DNA of 64,000 bases from Nocardioides sp. GY 10127 (GTDB taxonomy: Bacteria > Actinomycetota > Actinomycetes > Propionibacteriales > Nocardioidaceae), in assembly GCF_004919085.1 (NCBI RefSeq), contig NZ_STGL01000006.1, positions 310,001 to 374,000 on the forward strand. Reading direction: 5' to 3'. The notes below the pieces were generated by a model. It ran no database searches. It was not told the origin of the DNA and saw nothing but the letters and a program-made list of their open reading frames with translations. The position numbers and the translations under genes were made by a program. Positions 38,893-48,755 of this stretch are shown piece by piece; the first letter of the stretch is position 1, and each line of letters opens with the position of its first letter.

Positions 38893-39870
38893 ATGACGAC
38901 CGATCAGCTCCGCCGCCTACCCCTGGACCCCGAGCGACGTTCCTCCCTGGGCATGCTCGCGGACGCACAGGAGGGGCTGCTGGCGCGGCGCCAGCTGCTC
39001 GAGCACGGCGTCAGCGGTGCCCATGTGGCGCAGCACCTGCGGGCCGATCGCTGGAGCTCACCGACCCCTCGGGTCGTCCTCCTGGGGACCGGCCGACTGG
39101 ACCGCGTGCAGCGCGAGTGGCTCGGGACGTTGCACGCCGGCCCGCGGAGCCTGCTGGGTGGGCTCACGGCGCTGTCCTGCCACGGACTGATCGGCTGGGA
39201 GCGGGACGAGGTCACGGTCTGGGTGGACGGCCGCTTGGCGTTCGAGCCGGTCCCGGGGATCTCCTTCTTCCGGACGCGCCGGCCCTTCGCGTCCCTGCGC
39301 GCCACCACGAGCCGACCGCTCGCCCGCGTCGAGCCCGCCACGCTGCTGCACGCCGGGTACCACGGCACACCGCGGGCAGCCGACGGGCTGGTCGCTGCGG
39401 TCGTCCAGCAGCGCCTCACCACACCGGATCGACTGGCCGCGTGGGTCGAGTCGCTGCAGCCCCTGCGGCGAGCCCGACTCTTCCGCGCCGCGGTGGACGA
39501 GGTCGCCACCGGGGCGCACTCCCGGCTCGAGCGCGACGTCGTCCGGCTGTGCCGGGAGGCCGGGCTCGCCCCGCCCAGGCAGCAGACCCGTCGCCAGGAC
39601 GCCGACGGGCGCCAGCGCTGGACCGACTGCGAGTGGCGCCTTCCCGACGGCCGGGTGCTCGTCCTGGAGGTGGACGGGTCGGCTCACCGGGAGGCCGCGC
39701 AGTGGGCGGCCGACAAGCGCCGCGCTCGCCGTCTCACCTCGGCCGAGACGCTCGTGATCAGCTGCACCGCGCACGAGGTCCGGCACGAGCCGCACGAGAT
39801 CGTGGCTGACCTGGTGCGACTGGGTGTTCCGCGGCGAGGTCGTGTGCCTGGACGAGCCTCTGAGGGCTGA
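38893..39870 (+). CDS. DUF559-type protein with AbiEi-like N-terminal region
   Basis: A 325-residue protein. The N-terminal part (LARRQLLEHGVSGAHVAQHL then WSSPTPRVVLLG) is a winged-helix region like that of AbiEi-type antitoxins; the C-terminal 110 residues have HSRLERDVVRLCREAGLAPP, DCEWRLPDGRVLVLEVDGSAH and RARRLTSAETLVI, the Vsr/restriction-endonuclease-like DUF559 fold with plausible catalytic acids D and E in the middle strand. Biological function is unknown. It lies between nnrD and acpS, interrupting a conserved gene order, and is bracketed by two matching hairpins, the second overlapping its stop codon. This suggests an inserted unit. ATG 38893 is chosen; upstream in-frame ATG 38848 is possible. 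Confidence 0.75.
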   Translation: MTTDQLRRLPLDPERRSSLGMLADAQEGLLARRQLLEHGVSGAHVAQHLRADRWSSPTPRVVLLGTGRLDRVQREWLGTLHAGPRSLLGGLTALSCHGLIGWERDEVTVWVDGRLAFEPVPGISFFRTRRPFASLRATTSRPLARVEPATLLHAGYHGTPRAADGLVAAVVQQRLTTPDRLAAWVESLQPLRRARLFRAAVDEVATGAHSRLERDVVRLCREAGLAPPRQQTRRQDADGRQRWTDCEWRLPDGRVLVLEVDGSAHREAAQWAADKRRARRLTSAETLVISCTAHEVRHEPHEIVADLVRLGVPRRGRVPGRASEG

Positions 39871-39885
39871 TCCAGGCACACGACC
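39838..39885. repeat. Right hairpin flanking the DUF559 gene
   Basis: Arms GGTCGTGTGCCTGGA (39838-39852) and TCCAGGCACACGACC (39871-39885) around an 18-base loop. The arms differ from the left hairpin at two positions, each with a compensating change. The gene's stop codon (39868-39870) is the end of the loop. Confidence 0.9.
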
Positions 39886-39904
39886 TGGACCGGACGAGGG
39901 GCGC

Positions 39905-40258
39905 TCAGCCCTCCAGCACCACCATGGCGGACGCGACGCCGGCGTCGTGGGAGAGCGAGACGTGCACGGAGGCGACGCCGAGGTCCGCCAGCGCCTGCGC
40001 GACGCTGCCGCGCGCCTCGAAGCGCGGGCGGCCGGAGGCCTCGCTCACGATCTCGCAGTCCTGCCACGACAGCCCGGCGGGGGCGCCGAGCGCCTTCGCG
40101 AGCGCCTCCTTGGCGGCGAACCGCGCGGCGAGCGAGGCGACGGTCCGGTCCCGCTCCCCCGGCGTGAACACGCGGGTGAGCAGGCCCGGCGTGCGGTTCA
40201 GCGTCGCGGAGAAGCGGTCGATGTCGCAGACGTCGATGCCGACGCCGAGGACGGCCAC
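39905..40258 (-). CDS. acpS: Holo-[acyl-carrier-protein] synthase
   Basis: A 117-residue AcpS of normal length that transfers phosphopantetheine to acyl carrier protein. [12 protein letters not shown] and [13 protein letters not shown] carry the metal-binding Asp and Glu, and [15 protein letters not shown] ends the fold. GTG 40258 lies two bases after the glmS stop (TAGCGGTG), so acpS is translated right after glmS. It is convergent with the DUF559 gene. Confidence 0.95.
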   Translation of the reverse strand: MAVLGVGIDVCDIDRFSATLNRTPGLLTRVFTPGERDRTVASLAARFAAKEALAKALGAPAGLSWQDCEIVSEASGRPRFEARGSVAQALADLGVASVHVSLSHDAGVASAMVVLEG

Positions 40259-40260
40259 CG

Positions 40261-42105
40261 CTACTCGACCGTGACCGACTTGGCCAGGTTGCGCGGCTGG
40301 TCGACGTCGTGGCCCATGGCGGTGGCGAGCTCGCACGCGAAGAGCTGGAGCGGCACGACCGCCACGAGCGGCTGCAGGAGCACCGGCACCCGCGGCAGGG
40401 TGAGGAGGACGTCCGCGTAGGGCTCGATCGAGGTGTCGCCCTCCTCGGCCAGGCAGATCGTCCGCGCCCCGCGGGCGCGCACCTCCTGGATGCCGCTGAT
40501 CATCTTGTCGTGCAGCTGGTCGCGGCCGCGCGGGGGCACGACGCAGAGCACCGGGAGGCCCTGCTCGACGAGCGCGATCGGGCCGTGCTTGAGCTCGCCG
40601 GCGGCGAAGCCCTCGGCGTGCAGGTAGGCCAGCTCCTTGAGCTTGAGCGCCCCCTCCAGGGCCACCGGGTAGCCGGCGTGGCGCCCGAGGAAGAGGACGG
40701 AGCGGGAGCCGACGTGCTCGCGGGCGAGGTCGTAGACCTGGTCGGCCTTCGCCAGCACCTCGCTGATGTGGTCGGGCATGGCCTCGAGCTGGCCCAGCAC
40801 CTGGGTGATCTCGTCGCCGTACCGCGTCCCCTTGACCTGGGCCAGGTAGAGCGCGAGCAGGTAGCAGGCCACGAGCTGGGTGAGGAAGCCCTTGGTCGAG
40901 GCGACGCCGATCTCCGGGCCGGCGTGGGTGTAGATGACGGCGTCGGACTCCCGCGGGATGGTCGAGCCGTTGGTGTTGCAGATGGCCAGCACCTTGCTGC
41001 GCTGGGTGCGCGCGTGCCGGATGGCCTGGAGGGTGTCGGCGGTCTCGCCGGACTGGCTGATCGCCACGACGAGGGTGGAGTAGTCGAGGATCGGGTCGCG
41101 GTAGCGGAACTCCGAGCTGAGCTCGACCTCCACCGGGACGCGGCACCAGTGCTCGATCGCGTACTTGGCCACCAGGCCCGCGTAGAACGAGGTGCCGGCC
41201 GCGATGATGATGATCTTGTCGATGTCGCGCAGCTCCTGGTCGGAGAGGCGCATCTCGTCGAGCTGGAGGGCCCCCGAGCGGGTGCGACGGCCGAGCAGGG
41301 AGTCGGCGACGGCCCGCGGCTGCTCGAAGATCTCCTTGCGCATGAACCAGTCGTGGCCGTCCTTCTCGGCGGCCGAGAGGTCCCAGTCCACGTGGTAGGC
41401 CCGGCCCTCGGCGGGGCGGCCGTCGAAGGTGCTCACCTGGACGCCCTCGCGGGTGATGGTGACGACCTGGTCCTGCCCCAGCTCGAGGGCCTCGCGGGTG
41501 AACTCGATGAAGGCGGCGACGTCGGAGCCGAGGAAGTTCTCGCCCTCGCCCAGGCCGACCACCAGCGGGGAGTTGCGGCGGGCGGCGACGACGCGGTCGG
41601 GGTCCTGCCCGTCGATGGCCACCAGGGTGAAGGCGCCCTCGAGCCGGCGGCAGACGCGCTGCATCGCGGTCGTCAGGTCCTCGCCGGAGTCCACCTGGAG
41701 CTCCAGCAGGTGGGCGACGATCTCGGTGTCGGTCTCCGACACCATCTGGTGGCCCTCCTCCTCGAGGCGGGCGCGCAGGTCGTCGAAGTTCTCGATGATG
41801 CCGTTGTGCACGACGGCCACCCGGCCGCCGTAGCCGCGGTGAGGGTGCGCGTTGACGTCGTTGGGCGCGCCGTGGGTGGCCCAGCGGGTGTGTCCGAGGC
41901 CGATCGTGGAGACCGGCAGCGGGTCCTCGGAGATGGCCTTCTCCAGGTTGGCGAGCTTGCCCGCCTTCTTCCGCCCCTCGACCGAGCCCTCGTGCACGAG
42001 GGCGACACCGGCCGAGTCGTAGCCGCGGTACTCCAGCCGGCGCAGCCCGTCGATCACGACGTCCTGCGCCGAGCGCCCACCCACGTACCCGACGATCCCG
42101 CACAT
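40261..42105 (-). CDS. glmS: Glutamine-fructose-6-phosphate aminotransferase
   Basis: A 614-residue GlmS that makes glucosamine-6-phosphate for peptidoglycan. It starts [10 protein letters not shown], with Cys2 as the glutaminase nucleophile; HTRWATHG is the glutamine-binding loop. Two SIS domains follow ([12 protein letters not shown] and [19 protein letters not shown]), and it ends in the usual LAKSVTVE. The ATG follows TAGACT by eight bases, so the message may be leaderless and no riboswitch-ribozyme leader is present. Neighbours glmM and coaA fit a cell-wall precursor cluster. Confidence 0.97.
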   Translation of the reverse strand: MCGIVGYVGGRSAQDVVIDGLRRLEYRGYDSAGVALVHEGSVEGRKKAGKLANLEKAISEDPLPVSTIGLGHTRWATHGAPNDVNAHPHRGYGGRVAVVHNGIIENFDDLRARLEEEGHQMVSETDTEIVAHLLELQVDSGEDLTTAMQRVCRRLEGAFTLVAIDGQDPDRVVAARRNSPLVVGLGEGENFLGSDVAAFIEFTREALELGQDQVVTITREGVQVSTFDGRPAEGRAYHVDWDLSAAEKDGHDWFMRKEIFEQPRAVADSLLGRRTRSGALQLDEMRLSDQELRDIDKIIIIAAGTSFYAGLVAKYAIEHWCRVPVEVELSSEFRYRDPILDYSTLVVAISQSGETADTLQAIRHARTQRSKVLAICNTNGSTIPRESDAVIYTHAGPEIGVASTKGFLTQLVACYLLALYLAQVKGTRYGDEITQVLGQLEAMPDHISEVLAKADQVYDLAREHVGSRSVLFLGRHAGYPVALEGALKLKELAYLHAEGFAAGELKHGPIALVEQGLPVLCVVPPRGRDQLHDKMISGIQEVRARGARTICLAEEGDTSIEPYADVLLTLPRVPVLLQPLVAVVPLQLFACELATAMGHDVDQPRNLAKSVTVE

Positions 42106-42294
42106 GGCTGGAGAGTCTAGGCGGATCAGCGCCCGGAACCTCGTCGCCGCGGACCGCCGGGGCGTCGCGCGGGCGCCGGACGGGCCCTGACCTGCGCCGG
42201 ACGGTGGTCGAGGGGACCCGGCCCTAGACGTTCACCCCCTCGGGTGCACCGGGTCCGGGCACGCGAGCCGGACCGGGCTGCAAGAATCCTGCCC

Positions 42295-43317
42295 ATGTCT
42301 TCGCAGCCGCAGCGGTCCGTGGACGCCGCGCCGGCCCCGCCCACCGGGTGGTTCCCCGCCGTCCACCCCGAGGGCCCGCGCGAGACCTCGCCGTACCTCG
42401 AGCTCGACCGCTCGGCCTGGGCGGCCCTGGCCAAGGAGACGGAGAGCCCGCTGACCGAGGCCGAGGTCAACAGCCTCCGCGGCCTCGGCGAGAGCCTCGA
42501 CATCGACGAGGTGCGCGAGGTCTACCTGCCGCTCTCCCGCCTGCTCAGCATGTACGTGGAGTCCGCGGGCCGGCTGCACCGCGACCAGGAGCAGTTCCTC
42601 CACCAGCGCACTCCCCCGCGCACGCCGTTCGTCATCGGCGTCGCCGGCTCGGTGGCCGTGGGCAAGTCCACCACCGCCCGCGTGCTCCAGCAGATGCTGG
42701 CCCACTGGCCGCAGCACCCCCACGTCGCGCTGGTGACCACGGACGGCTTCCTCTACCCCAACGCCGAGCTGGAGCGGCGCGGCCTGCTCCAGCGCAAGGG
42801 CTTCCCGGAGTCCTACGACCGCCGGGCGCTGCTCCGCTTCGTCGTGGACATCAAGTCGGGCAAGGACGAGGTCACCGCGCCCGTCTACTCCCACCTCGTC
42901 TACGACGTGGTGCCCGACGAGCGGGTCGTGGTCCGCCGTCCCGACATCGTCATCGTCGAGGGCCTCAACGTCCTCCAGCCGGCGCGCAACCGCGAGGACG
43001 GCCGCGCCGGGCTCGCGGTGAGCGACTTCTTCGACTTCTCCGTCTACGTCGACGCGCACACCAGCCACATCCGCGACTGGTACACCGAGCGCTTCCTCAA
43101 GCTCCGCCGCACCGCGTTCCGCGATCCCAGCAGCTACTTCCGCAAGTACGCGGCCCTCACGCACGACGAGGCCGTGGCGGAGGCCGAGCGGATCTGGGAC
43201 GCCATCAACGGCCCGAACCTCGTCGACAACGTCCTGCCCACGCGCTCGCGGGCGACGCTGGTGCTCCGCAAGGACCGCGACCACTCGGTGCGCTACGTGC
43301 GCCTGCGCAAGGTCTGA
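42295..43317 (+). CDS. coaA: Type I pantothenate kinase
   Basis: A 340-residue CoaA that phosphorylates pantothenate in the first committed step of coenzyme A synthesis. The P-loop [45 protein letters not shown] and [17 protein letters not shown] are all typical. The 40-residue N-terminal extension is Pro/Ala-rich. ATG 42295 follows AAGAAT by seven bases. It is divergent from glmS and convergent with glmM, with a terminator between. Confidence 0.96.
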   Translation: MSSQPQRSVDAAPAPPTGWFPAVHPEGPRETSPYLELDRSAWAALAKETESPLTEAEVNSLRGLGESLDIDEVREVYLPLSRLLSMYVESAGRLHRDQEQFLHQRTPPRTPFVIGVAGSVAVGKSTTARVLQQMLAHWPQHPHVALVTTDGFLYPNAELERRGLLQRKGFPESYDRRALLRFVVDIKSGKDEVTAPVYSHLVYDVVPDERVVVRRPDIVIVEGLNVLQPARNREDGRAGLAVSDFFDFSVYVDAHTSHIRDWYTERFLKLRRTAFRDPSSYFRKYAALTHDEAVAEAERIWDAINGPNLVDNVLPTRSRATLVLRKDRDHSVRYVRLRKV

Positions 43318-43361
43318 GCCGACCCCGGCACCGGCGCCGGCGCCGAGGGGGGCAGGACGCA

Positions 43362-43395
43362 CGAGGCCGGCCCCGCGGGAGCGGGACCGGCCTCG
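43362..43395. terminator. Bidirectional terminator between coaA and glmM
   Basis: CGAGGCCGG/CCGGCCTCG and CCCGC/GCGGG form a stem with single mismatch around a four-base loop, in the 99-base gap between convergent coaA and glmM. Confidence 0.8.
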
Positions 43396-43416
43396 AGAAG
43401 GTGCTGCGGTGGCGCG

Positions 43417-44766
43417 TCAGAGCGCCAGGCGCTCCCGGACGACGTCCGCCAGCCGGTCCGCGACCTCCTGGGCCTGGACCTGCTCGGGCGCCTCGACCAT
43501 GACCCGCACGACCGGCTCGGTGCCCGACGGGCGCAGCAGCACCCGACCGGTCTCGCCGAGCTTGGCCTCCTCGACCGCCACGGCGGCCAGGAGCGCGTCG
43601 TCGTCGCACCGCGTGCGGTCGACGCCGGCGACGTTGACCAGCACCTGCGGCAGCCGGGTGACCACGGAGGCCAGGCTGCGCAGCGAGCGGCCGGTGGCCT
43701 TCACCCGCTGCAGCAGGTGCAGCGCCGTGAGCAGCCCGTCGCCGGTGGTGGCGTGGTCGGAGAGGATGACGTGGCCGGACTGCTCCCCACCCAGGGAGTA
43801 GGCACCCGCCTTCATCGCCTCCAGGACGTAGCGGTCCCCCACCGCCGTCTGGACGACCCGGATGCCGGCGTCCTTCATGGCCAGGTGCAGGCCGAGGTTG
43901 CTCATCACGGTGACGACGAGCGTCTCGTCCGCCAGCCGCCCGGCCTCGTGCAGGCCGAGGGCGAGGATCGCGAGGATCTGGTCGCCGTCGACGACGGTGC
44001 CGGTGTGGTCCACGGCGAGGCACCGGTCGGCGTCCCCGTCCACGGCGATGCCGACGTCGGCCCCGTGCTCGAGCACCGCCTGCCGCAGCGGGCCGAGGTG
44101 CGTGGAGCCGCAGCCGTCGTTGATGTTGAGCCCGTCGGGGCGGTCCCCGATCGGGATCACCCGCGCGCCCGCGGCGGCCAGCACCCGGGGGCCGACCTCG
44201 TGGGCGGCACCGTGGGCACAGTCGAGGACGACGGTCAGCCCCTCCAGCGGCCGCGAGCCGGGCAGCGTCGCGAGGAGGTGGTCGGCGTAGTCGTCGATCG
44301 TGCTGGCGTACGGGGTCACGCGGCCGACGCCGCCGCCCGTGGGCAGCGAGCGCTCGCCGCCCATGGCCGCCTCGATGGCGCGCTCGACCGCGTCGTCCAG
44401 CTTGACCCCACCGCGCGCCAGCAGCTTGATGCCGTTGTCGGGCATGGGGTTGTGGGAGGCGCTGATGACGACACCCAGGTCGGCGTCCAGCAGCCCCGTC
44501 AGGTAGGCGACACCGGGGGTGGGGACCACCCGGAGCCGTAGCACGTCCACGCCGGCCGAGGCGAGGCCCGCGACCACCGCGTGCTCCAGGAACTGCCCGG
44601 AGATGCGGGTGTCGCGGCCCACCACGGCGAGAGGCCGCCGCCCGGCCTGGCCGACTTCGTCGACCAGGACATGGGCAGCGGCCTCACCGAGGTGCAGGGC
44701 CAGGTCAGCGGTGAGCGCACCGTTGGCCAGGCCCCGGACCCCGTCGGTCCCGAAGAGTCGTCCCAA
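43417..44766 (-). CDS. glmM: Phosphoglucosamine mutase
   Basis: A 449-residue GlmM that converts glucosamine-6-phosphate to glucosamine-1-phosphate. [11 protein letters not shown] starts the protein, [13 protein letters not shown] holds the phosphoserine, VDGDADRC is the magnesium loop, GEQSGH the sugar loop and [14 protein letters not shown] the phosphate loop. It follows rpsI by 12 bases in the direction of transcription, giving rplM-rpsI-glmM, a conserved order. Confidence 0.97.
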   Translation of the reverse strand: MGRLFGTDGVRGLANGALTADLALHLGEAAAHVLVDEVGQAGRRPLAVVGRDTRISGQFLEHAVVAGLASAGVDVLRLRVVPTPGVAYLTGLLDADLGVVISASHNPMPDNGIKLLARGGVKLDDAVERAIEAAMGGERSLPTGGGVGRVTPYASTIDDYADHLLATLPGSRPLEGLTVVLDCAHGAAHEVGPRVLAAAGARVIPIGDRPDGLNINDGCGSTHLGPLRQAVLEHGADVGIAVDGDADRCLAVDHTGTVVDGDQILAILALGLHEAGRLADETLVVTVMSNLGLHLAMKDAGIRVVQTAVGDRYVLEAMKAGAYSLGGEQSGHVILSDHATTGDGLLTALHLLQRVKATGRSLRSLASVVTRLPQVLVNVAGVDRTRCDDDALLAAVAVEEAKLGETGRVLLRPSGTEPVVRVMVEAPEQVQAQEVADRLADVVRERLAL

Positions 44767-44778
44767 GACGAACCGGGA

Positions 44779-45279
44779 TCAGCGCTTGGAGAACTGCGGC
44801 GCCTTGCGCGCCTTCTTCAGACCAGCCTTCTTGCGCTCGATGACGCGGGCGTCACGCGTGAGCAGCCCGGCCTTCTTGAGCGTGGGGCGGTTGGCCTCGA
44901 CGTCGACCGCGTTGAGCGCACGGGCCACGCCGAGGCGCAGGGCGCCGGCCTGACCGGTCACGCCGCCGCCGTGGATGCGGGCGATGACGTCGAAGCGGCC
45001 CTCGAGCTGCGTGGTGGCGAACGGCTCGTTCACGACCTGCTGGTGCAGCTTGTTCGGGAAGTAGTTGTCGAGGGTGCGACCGTTGATGGTCCACACGCCG
45101 GTGCCCGGCACGATGCGGACGCGGGCCACGGCCTCCTTGCGGCGACCGACGGCCGCGGCGGGGGCGATGGTGGCCGGACGGGCCTCGGCGTCAGCGGACG
45201 GAGCGGACTCCGAGCTGTAGGCGACGCCCTGCTCGTCGGTGGTGTAGGTCTCCTCGACCTCGGTGGCGTTGTCAGCCAT
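44779..45279 (-). CDS. rpsI: Ribosomal protein S9
   Basis: A 166-residue S9. The N-terminal 35 residues are an acidic actinobacterial extension; the core starts [15 protein letters not shown] and the C-terminus ends KAPQFSKR, whose last basic residues touch the P-site tRNA. It is 33 bases downstream of rplM in the same operon and uses ATG 45279 with a AGGAAC ribosome site. Confidence 0.97.
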   Translation of the reverse strand: MADNATEVEETYTTDEQGVAYSSESAPSADAEARPATIAPAAAVGRRKEAVARVRIVPGTGVWTINGRTLDNYFPNKLHQQVVNEPFATTQLEGRFDVIARIHGGGVTGQAGALRLGVARALNAVDVEANRPTLKKAGLLTRDARVIERKKAGLKKARKAPQFSKR

Positions 45280-45311
45280 GTTCTTCGTTCCTTGTCAGCT
45301 CGGTCGAGAAG

Positions 45312-45755
45312 TTACTGGGAGATCTGGCGGATCTCGTAGGGCGTGGCCTGCTGGGCCTGGTGCGGGTGGTTCGGGCCCGAGTAGACCTTCAGCTTCTTCA
45401 GCATCTGCCGACCCAGCTTGTTCTTGGGGAGCATGCCCCAGACGGCCTTCTCGATCGCCTTGCGGGCGTCGGTGTCCAGGACCTCGCCGATCGGCGTGGC
45501 GGACAGACCGCCCGGGTAGCCGGAGTGGCGGTAGGCCATCTTGGTGCGGGCCTTGTCGCCCGAGAGGGAGACCTTCTCGGCGTTGATGACGATGACGAAG
45601 TCACCGGCGTCGACGTGCGGGGCGAACTGCGGCTTGTGCTTGCCGCGGATCAGGTTCGCCGCGGTGACGGCGAGGCGACCCAGGCGGATGTCGGCAGCGT
45701 CGATGACGTACCACTCACGCGTGATGTCGCCGGGCTTGGGGCTGTAGGTGCGCAC
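45312..45755 (-). CDS. rplM: Ribosomal protein L13
   Basis: A 147-residue L13 with typical [33 protein letters not shown] and [16 protein letters not shown] 45755 starts [15 protein letters not shown], the usual actinobacterial N-terminus. It heads rplM-rpsI-glmM. A promoter TTGGAC-N18-TAGTCT lies 180 bases upstream, leaving a leader of about 175 bases in which autogenous control by a ribosomal protein is possible but not shown. Confidence 0.97.
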   Translation of the reverse strand: MRTYSPKPGDITREWYVIDAADIRLGRLAVTAANLIRGKHKPQFAPHVDAGDFVIVINAEKVSLSGDKARTKMAYRHSGYPGGLSATPIGEVLDTDARKAIEKAVWGMLPKNKLGRQMLKKLKVYSGPNHPHQAQQATPYEIRQISQ

Positions 45756-46174
45756 GGCTGTCCTACTCTCTCGTTCGTTCGGCCCGGCGGGGTGTCCCCA
45801 ACCGGGTGGTGCTTCCACGACGTCTGACGAACACGGCCCGGATCGCACCTGTCGGCGCCCGAGGGGCGCCCGGCTCACGTCCGGATCTGCACTCCGACCG
45901 GGGAGGTCGGGGCGCGGCAGAAGTCGCGACCAGCAAGACTACGCAGCGGCCCGCCGCACGTCCAAACGGGGACGACGGCGTGCGCGACCCACGCCGGTCC
46001 AGTCTGGCGCGGCGCGGCGCTCCCCCGGCCGCGGGGCCCCGGCCGGCGTCCTCGAGCCCCTCGTGACTGCGCGAGCGCGCGCGAGGCCGTGAGGCCGTGA
46101 GCAGCGGTTCCGGCGCCCGCGACGTGGGACACCCGCTACCGGTGCGTACGTGGCGGGGGATACAGTCCCGCAAC
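45756..46174. other. Divergent upstream region of rplM and citrate synthase
   Basis: 419 bases without a gene. They contain the rplM promoter (-10 at 45936-45941, -35 at 45960-45965, minus strand) with a 175-base 5' leader, and on the other side the -10 TACAGT (46161-46166) of citrate synthase. A run of nested GC inverted repeats lies around 46030-46100. Confidence 0.6.
45936..45965 (-). promoter_or_regulatory. Sigma-70-type promoter of rplM-rpsI-glmM
   Basis: On the minus strand, TTGGAC (45965-45960) and TAGTCT (45941-45936) are separated by 18 bases. This is the clearest -35/-10 pair in the window. Transcription should start near 45929. Confidence 0.7.
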
Positions 46175-47464
<1,290 letters not shown>

Positions 47465-47490
47465 TCCCCGCCTCCTGCCGGACGCACCCA

Positions 47491-47523
47491 CCGGCCCCGG
47501 ACGACCTCGTCGTCCGGGGCCGG
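47491..47523 (+). terminator. Terminator after citrate synthase
   Basis: CCGGCCCCGGACGA and TCGTCCGGGGCCGG form a perfect 14-bp stem with a five-base loop, 27 bases after the stop codon. Confidence 0.85.
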
Positions 47524-47561
47524 TGGCGTTCCCGGGCACGGTGCTCGGGGAGGATGGCCGC

Positions 47562-48218
47562 ATGAGCGTCTCCCCTCCCCCCGGCCCCTCGGCAGGCTCC
47601 TCGGCCGGTCCTGCCGCCGTCCGGGGCGTCGTCTGGGACCTCGGGAACGTCCTGGTGGACTGGGACCCCCTCGCGGCCATCGCCGCCGGGGTCGGCGAGG
47701 AGCGGGCGCGGGCCTTCCTCGCCGCCGTCGACTTCCACGCCTGGAACCACGCGGCGGACGCCGGCCTCGACTGGGACGCCAACGAGGCCCGGCTCGCCGC
47801 CGAGCACCCCGAGTGGGCGGACGCCGGCCGTGCCTACCGTCGCCACTTCGCCGCCTCGCTGCGCGGCGAGGTGCCCGGCACCACCGCCCTGGTCCGGGCG
47901 CTGCACGCGGCCGGGGTCGGCCAGTGGGGCCTCACGAACTGGAGCAGCGAGCTGTACCACCCGCACGCGCCGCGGCACGAGGCCGTCGCGCTGCTGCGCG
48001 ACGTGGTCGTCTCCGGGGACGTGGGCCTCGCCAAGCCCGACCCGAGGATCTACGCGCTCACGGTCGCCCGCACCGGCCTGCGCGCCGACGAGCTGGTGTT
48101 CGTGGACGACCGGGCGGACAACGTCCGCGCCGCCGAGGCCGCCGGGATGGTGGGCGTGGTCTTCACCGACGCGGGGTCCCTGCGCGAGCGGCTCGGGGCG
48201 CTGGGCCTCCCGGTGTGA
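47562..48218 (+). CDS. HAD-superfamily (subfamily IA) hydrolase
   Basis: A 218-residue HAD-IA enzyme. Motif I is VVWDLGNVLVDWD (nucleophile Asp in WDLG), motif II is LTNWS, motif III contains KPDPRIY, and motif IV is FVDDRADN. Relatives include 2-haloacid dehalogenases and sugar phosphatases; substrate is unknown. ATG 47562 follows GAGGAT by six bases. The stop codon is the first of three near-repeats of CCGGTGTGAGG (48211-48252). Confidence 0.88.
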   Translation: MSVSPPPGPSAGSSAGPAAVRGVVWDLGNVLVDWDPLAAIAAGVGEERARAFLAAVDFHAWNHAADAGLDWDANEARLAAEHPEWADAGRAYRRHFAASLRGEVPGTTALVRALHAAGVGQWGLTNWSSELYHPHAPRHEAVALLRDVVVSGDVGLAKPDPRIYALTVARTGLRADELVFVDDRADNVRAAEAAGMVGVVFTDAGSLRERLGALGLPV

Positions 48219-48252
48219 GGGCCTGCCGGTGTGAGGCGCCCGCCGGCATGAG
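48211..48252. repeat. Imperfect triplicated stop-codon segment
   Basis: Three near copies of CCGGTGTGAGGC with periods of 16 and 17, each holding a TGA, begin at the stop codon of the HAD gene. Confidence 0.7.
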
Positions 48253-48257
48253 GCGCC

Positions 48258-48686
48258 TCAGAGCCCGGAAAGGTCGTCCGGGATCTCGATCTCGCCGATG
48301 CTGTCCTCGGTGAGCAGCCCGTCGGGGTCGATCCGCGGCGGGACGGCCGCCAGGGCCGCCTCCACGAGCGCGATGCGCGCCTTGAGCACCAGGCCGCGCT
48401 GGAGCCGGCCCACGCCGTCCAGGCCCTCCTCGACGGCCGCGCGCACCTGCTCCTCGGTGAAGGTCGGCCGCGTGCCCGGCTCCACCTCGACGTCCGGGAG
48501 CGCGGTCAGCACGGGCAGCACCTGGTCGGCCAGGCCCGCGAGCAGCTGGTAGCGCCCGAAGCGGCCGAGGTCGTGCCAGACGTCCTCGACGTCGCGGCCG
48601 CCCTTGCGCACCTCGCGCTGGCCGGCCAGGACGCTCTTCGCGGCGCCCTCCATGGCCCGGGTCATCTCGTTCTCGGTGAAGCGCAC
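48258..48686 (-). CDS. Conserved hypothetical protein
   Basis: A 142-residue soluble protein that I do not recognise. It is helical and charged, with FTENEMTRAMEGAAKSVLAGQRE at the start and EIEIPDDLSGL at the end; no catalytic motif or membrane segment is visible. GTG 48686 is chosen because GAGGAT ends seven bases upstream; the ATG nine bases before it overlaps that hexamer. It stands alone between the HAD gene (convergent) and the secreted repeat protein. Codon use is typical of the window, so it is very likely a real gene. Confidence 0.75.
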   Translation of the reverse strand: MRFTENEMTRAMEGAAKSVLAGQREVRKGGRDVEDVWHDLGRFGRYQLLAGLADQVLPVLTALPDVEVEPGTRPTFTEEQVRAAVEEGLDGVGRLQRGLVLKARIALVEAALAAVPPRIDPDGLLTEDSIGEIEIPDDLSGL

Positions 48687-48755
48687 GGGCCCCATCCTCC
48701 CACCGCCCTGAACGGGCCGGGGAGGACGGGGCCCGTCCTCGCTGCTGGTGCTTCC

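Noticed and set aside
42105..42294. glmS riboswitch-ribozyme
   Set aside because: The glmS start is only eight bases from a -10 hexamer and no room or conserved core for the ribozyme is present.
44581..45339. Plus-strand frame opposite glmM, rpsI
   Set aside because: Antisense shadow of conserved ribosomal and cell-wall genes.
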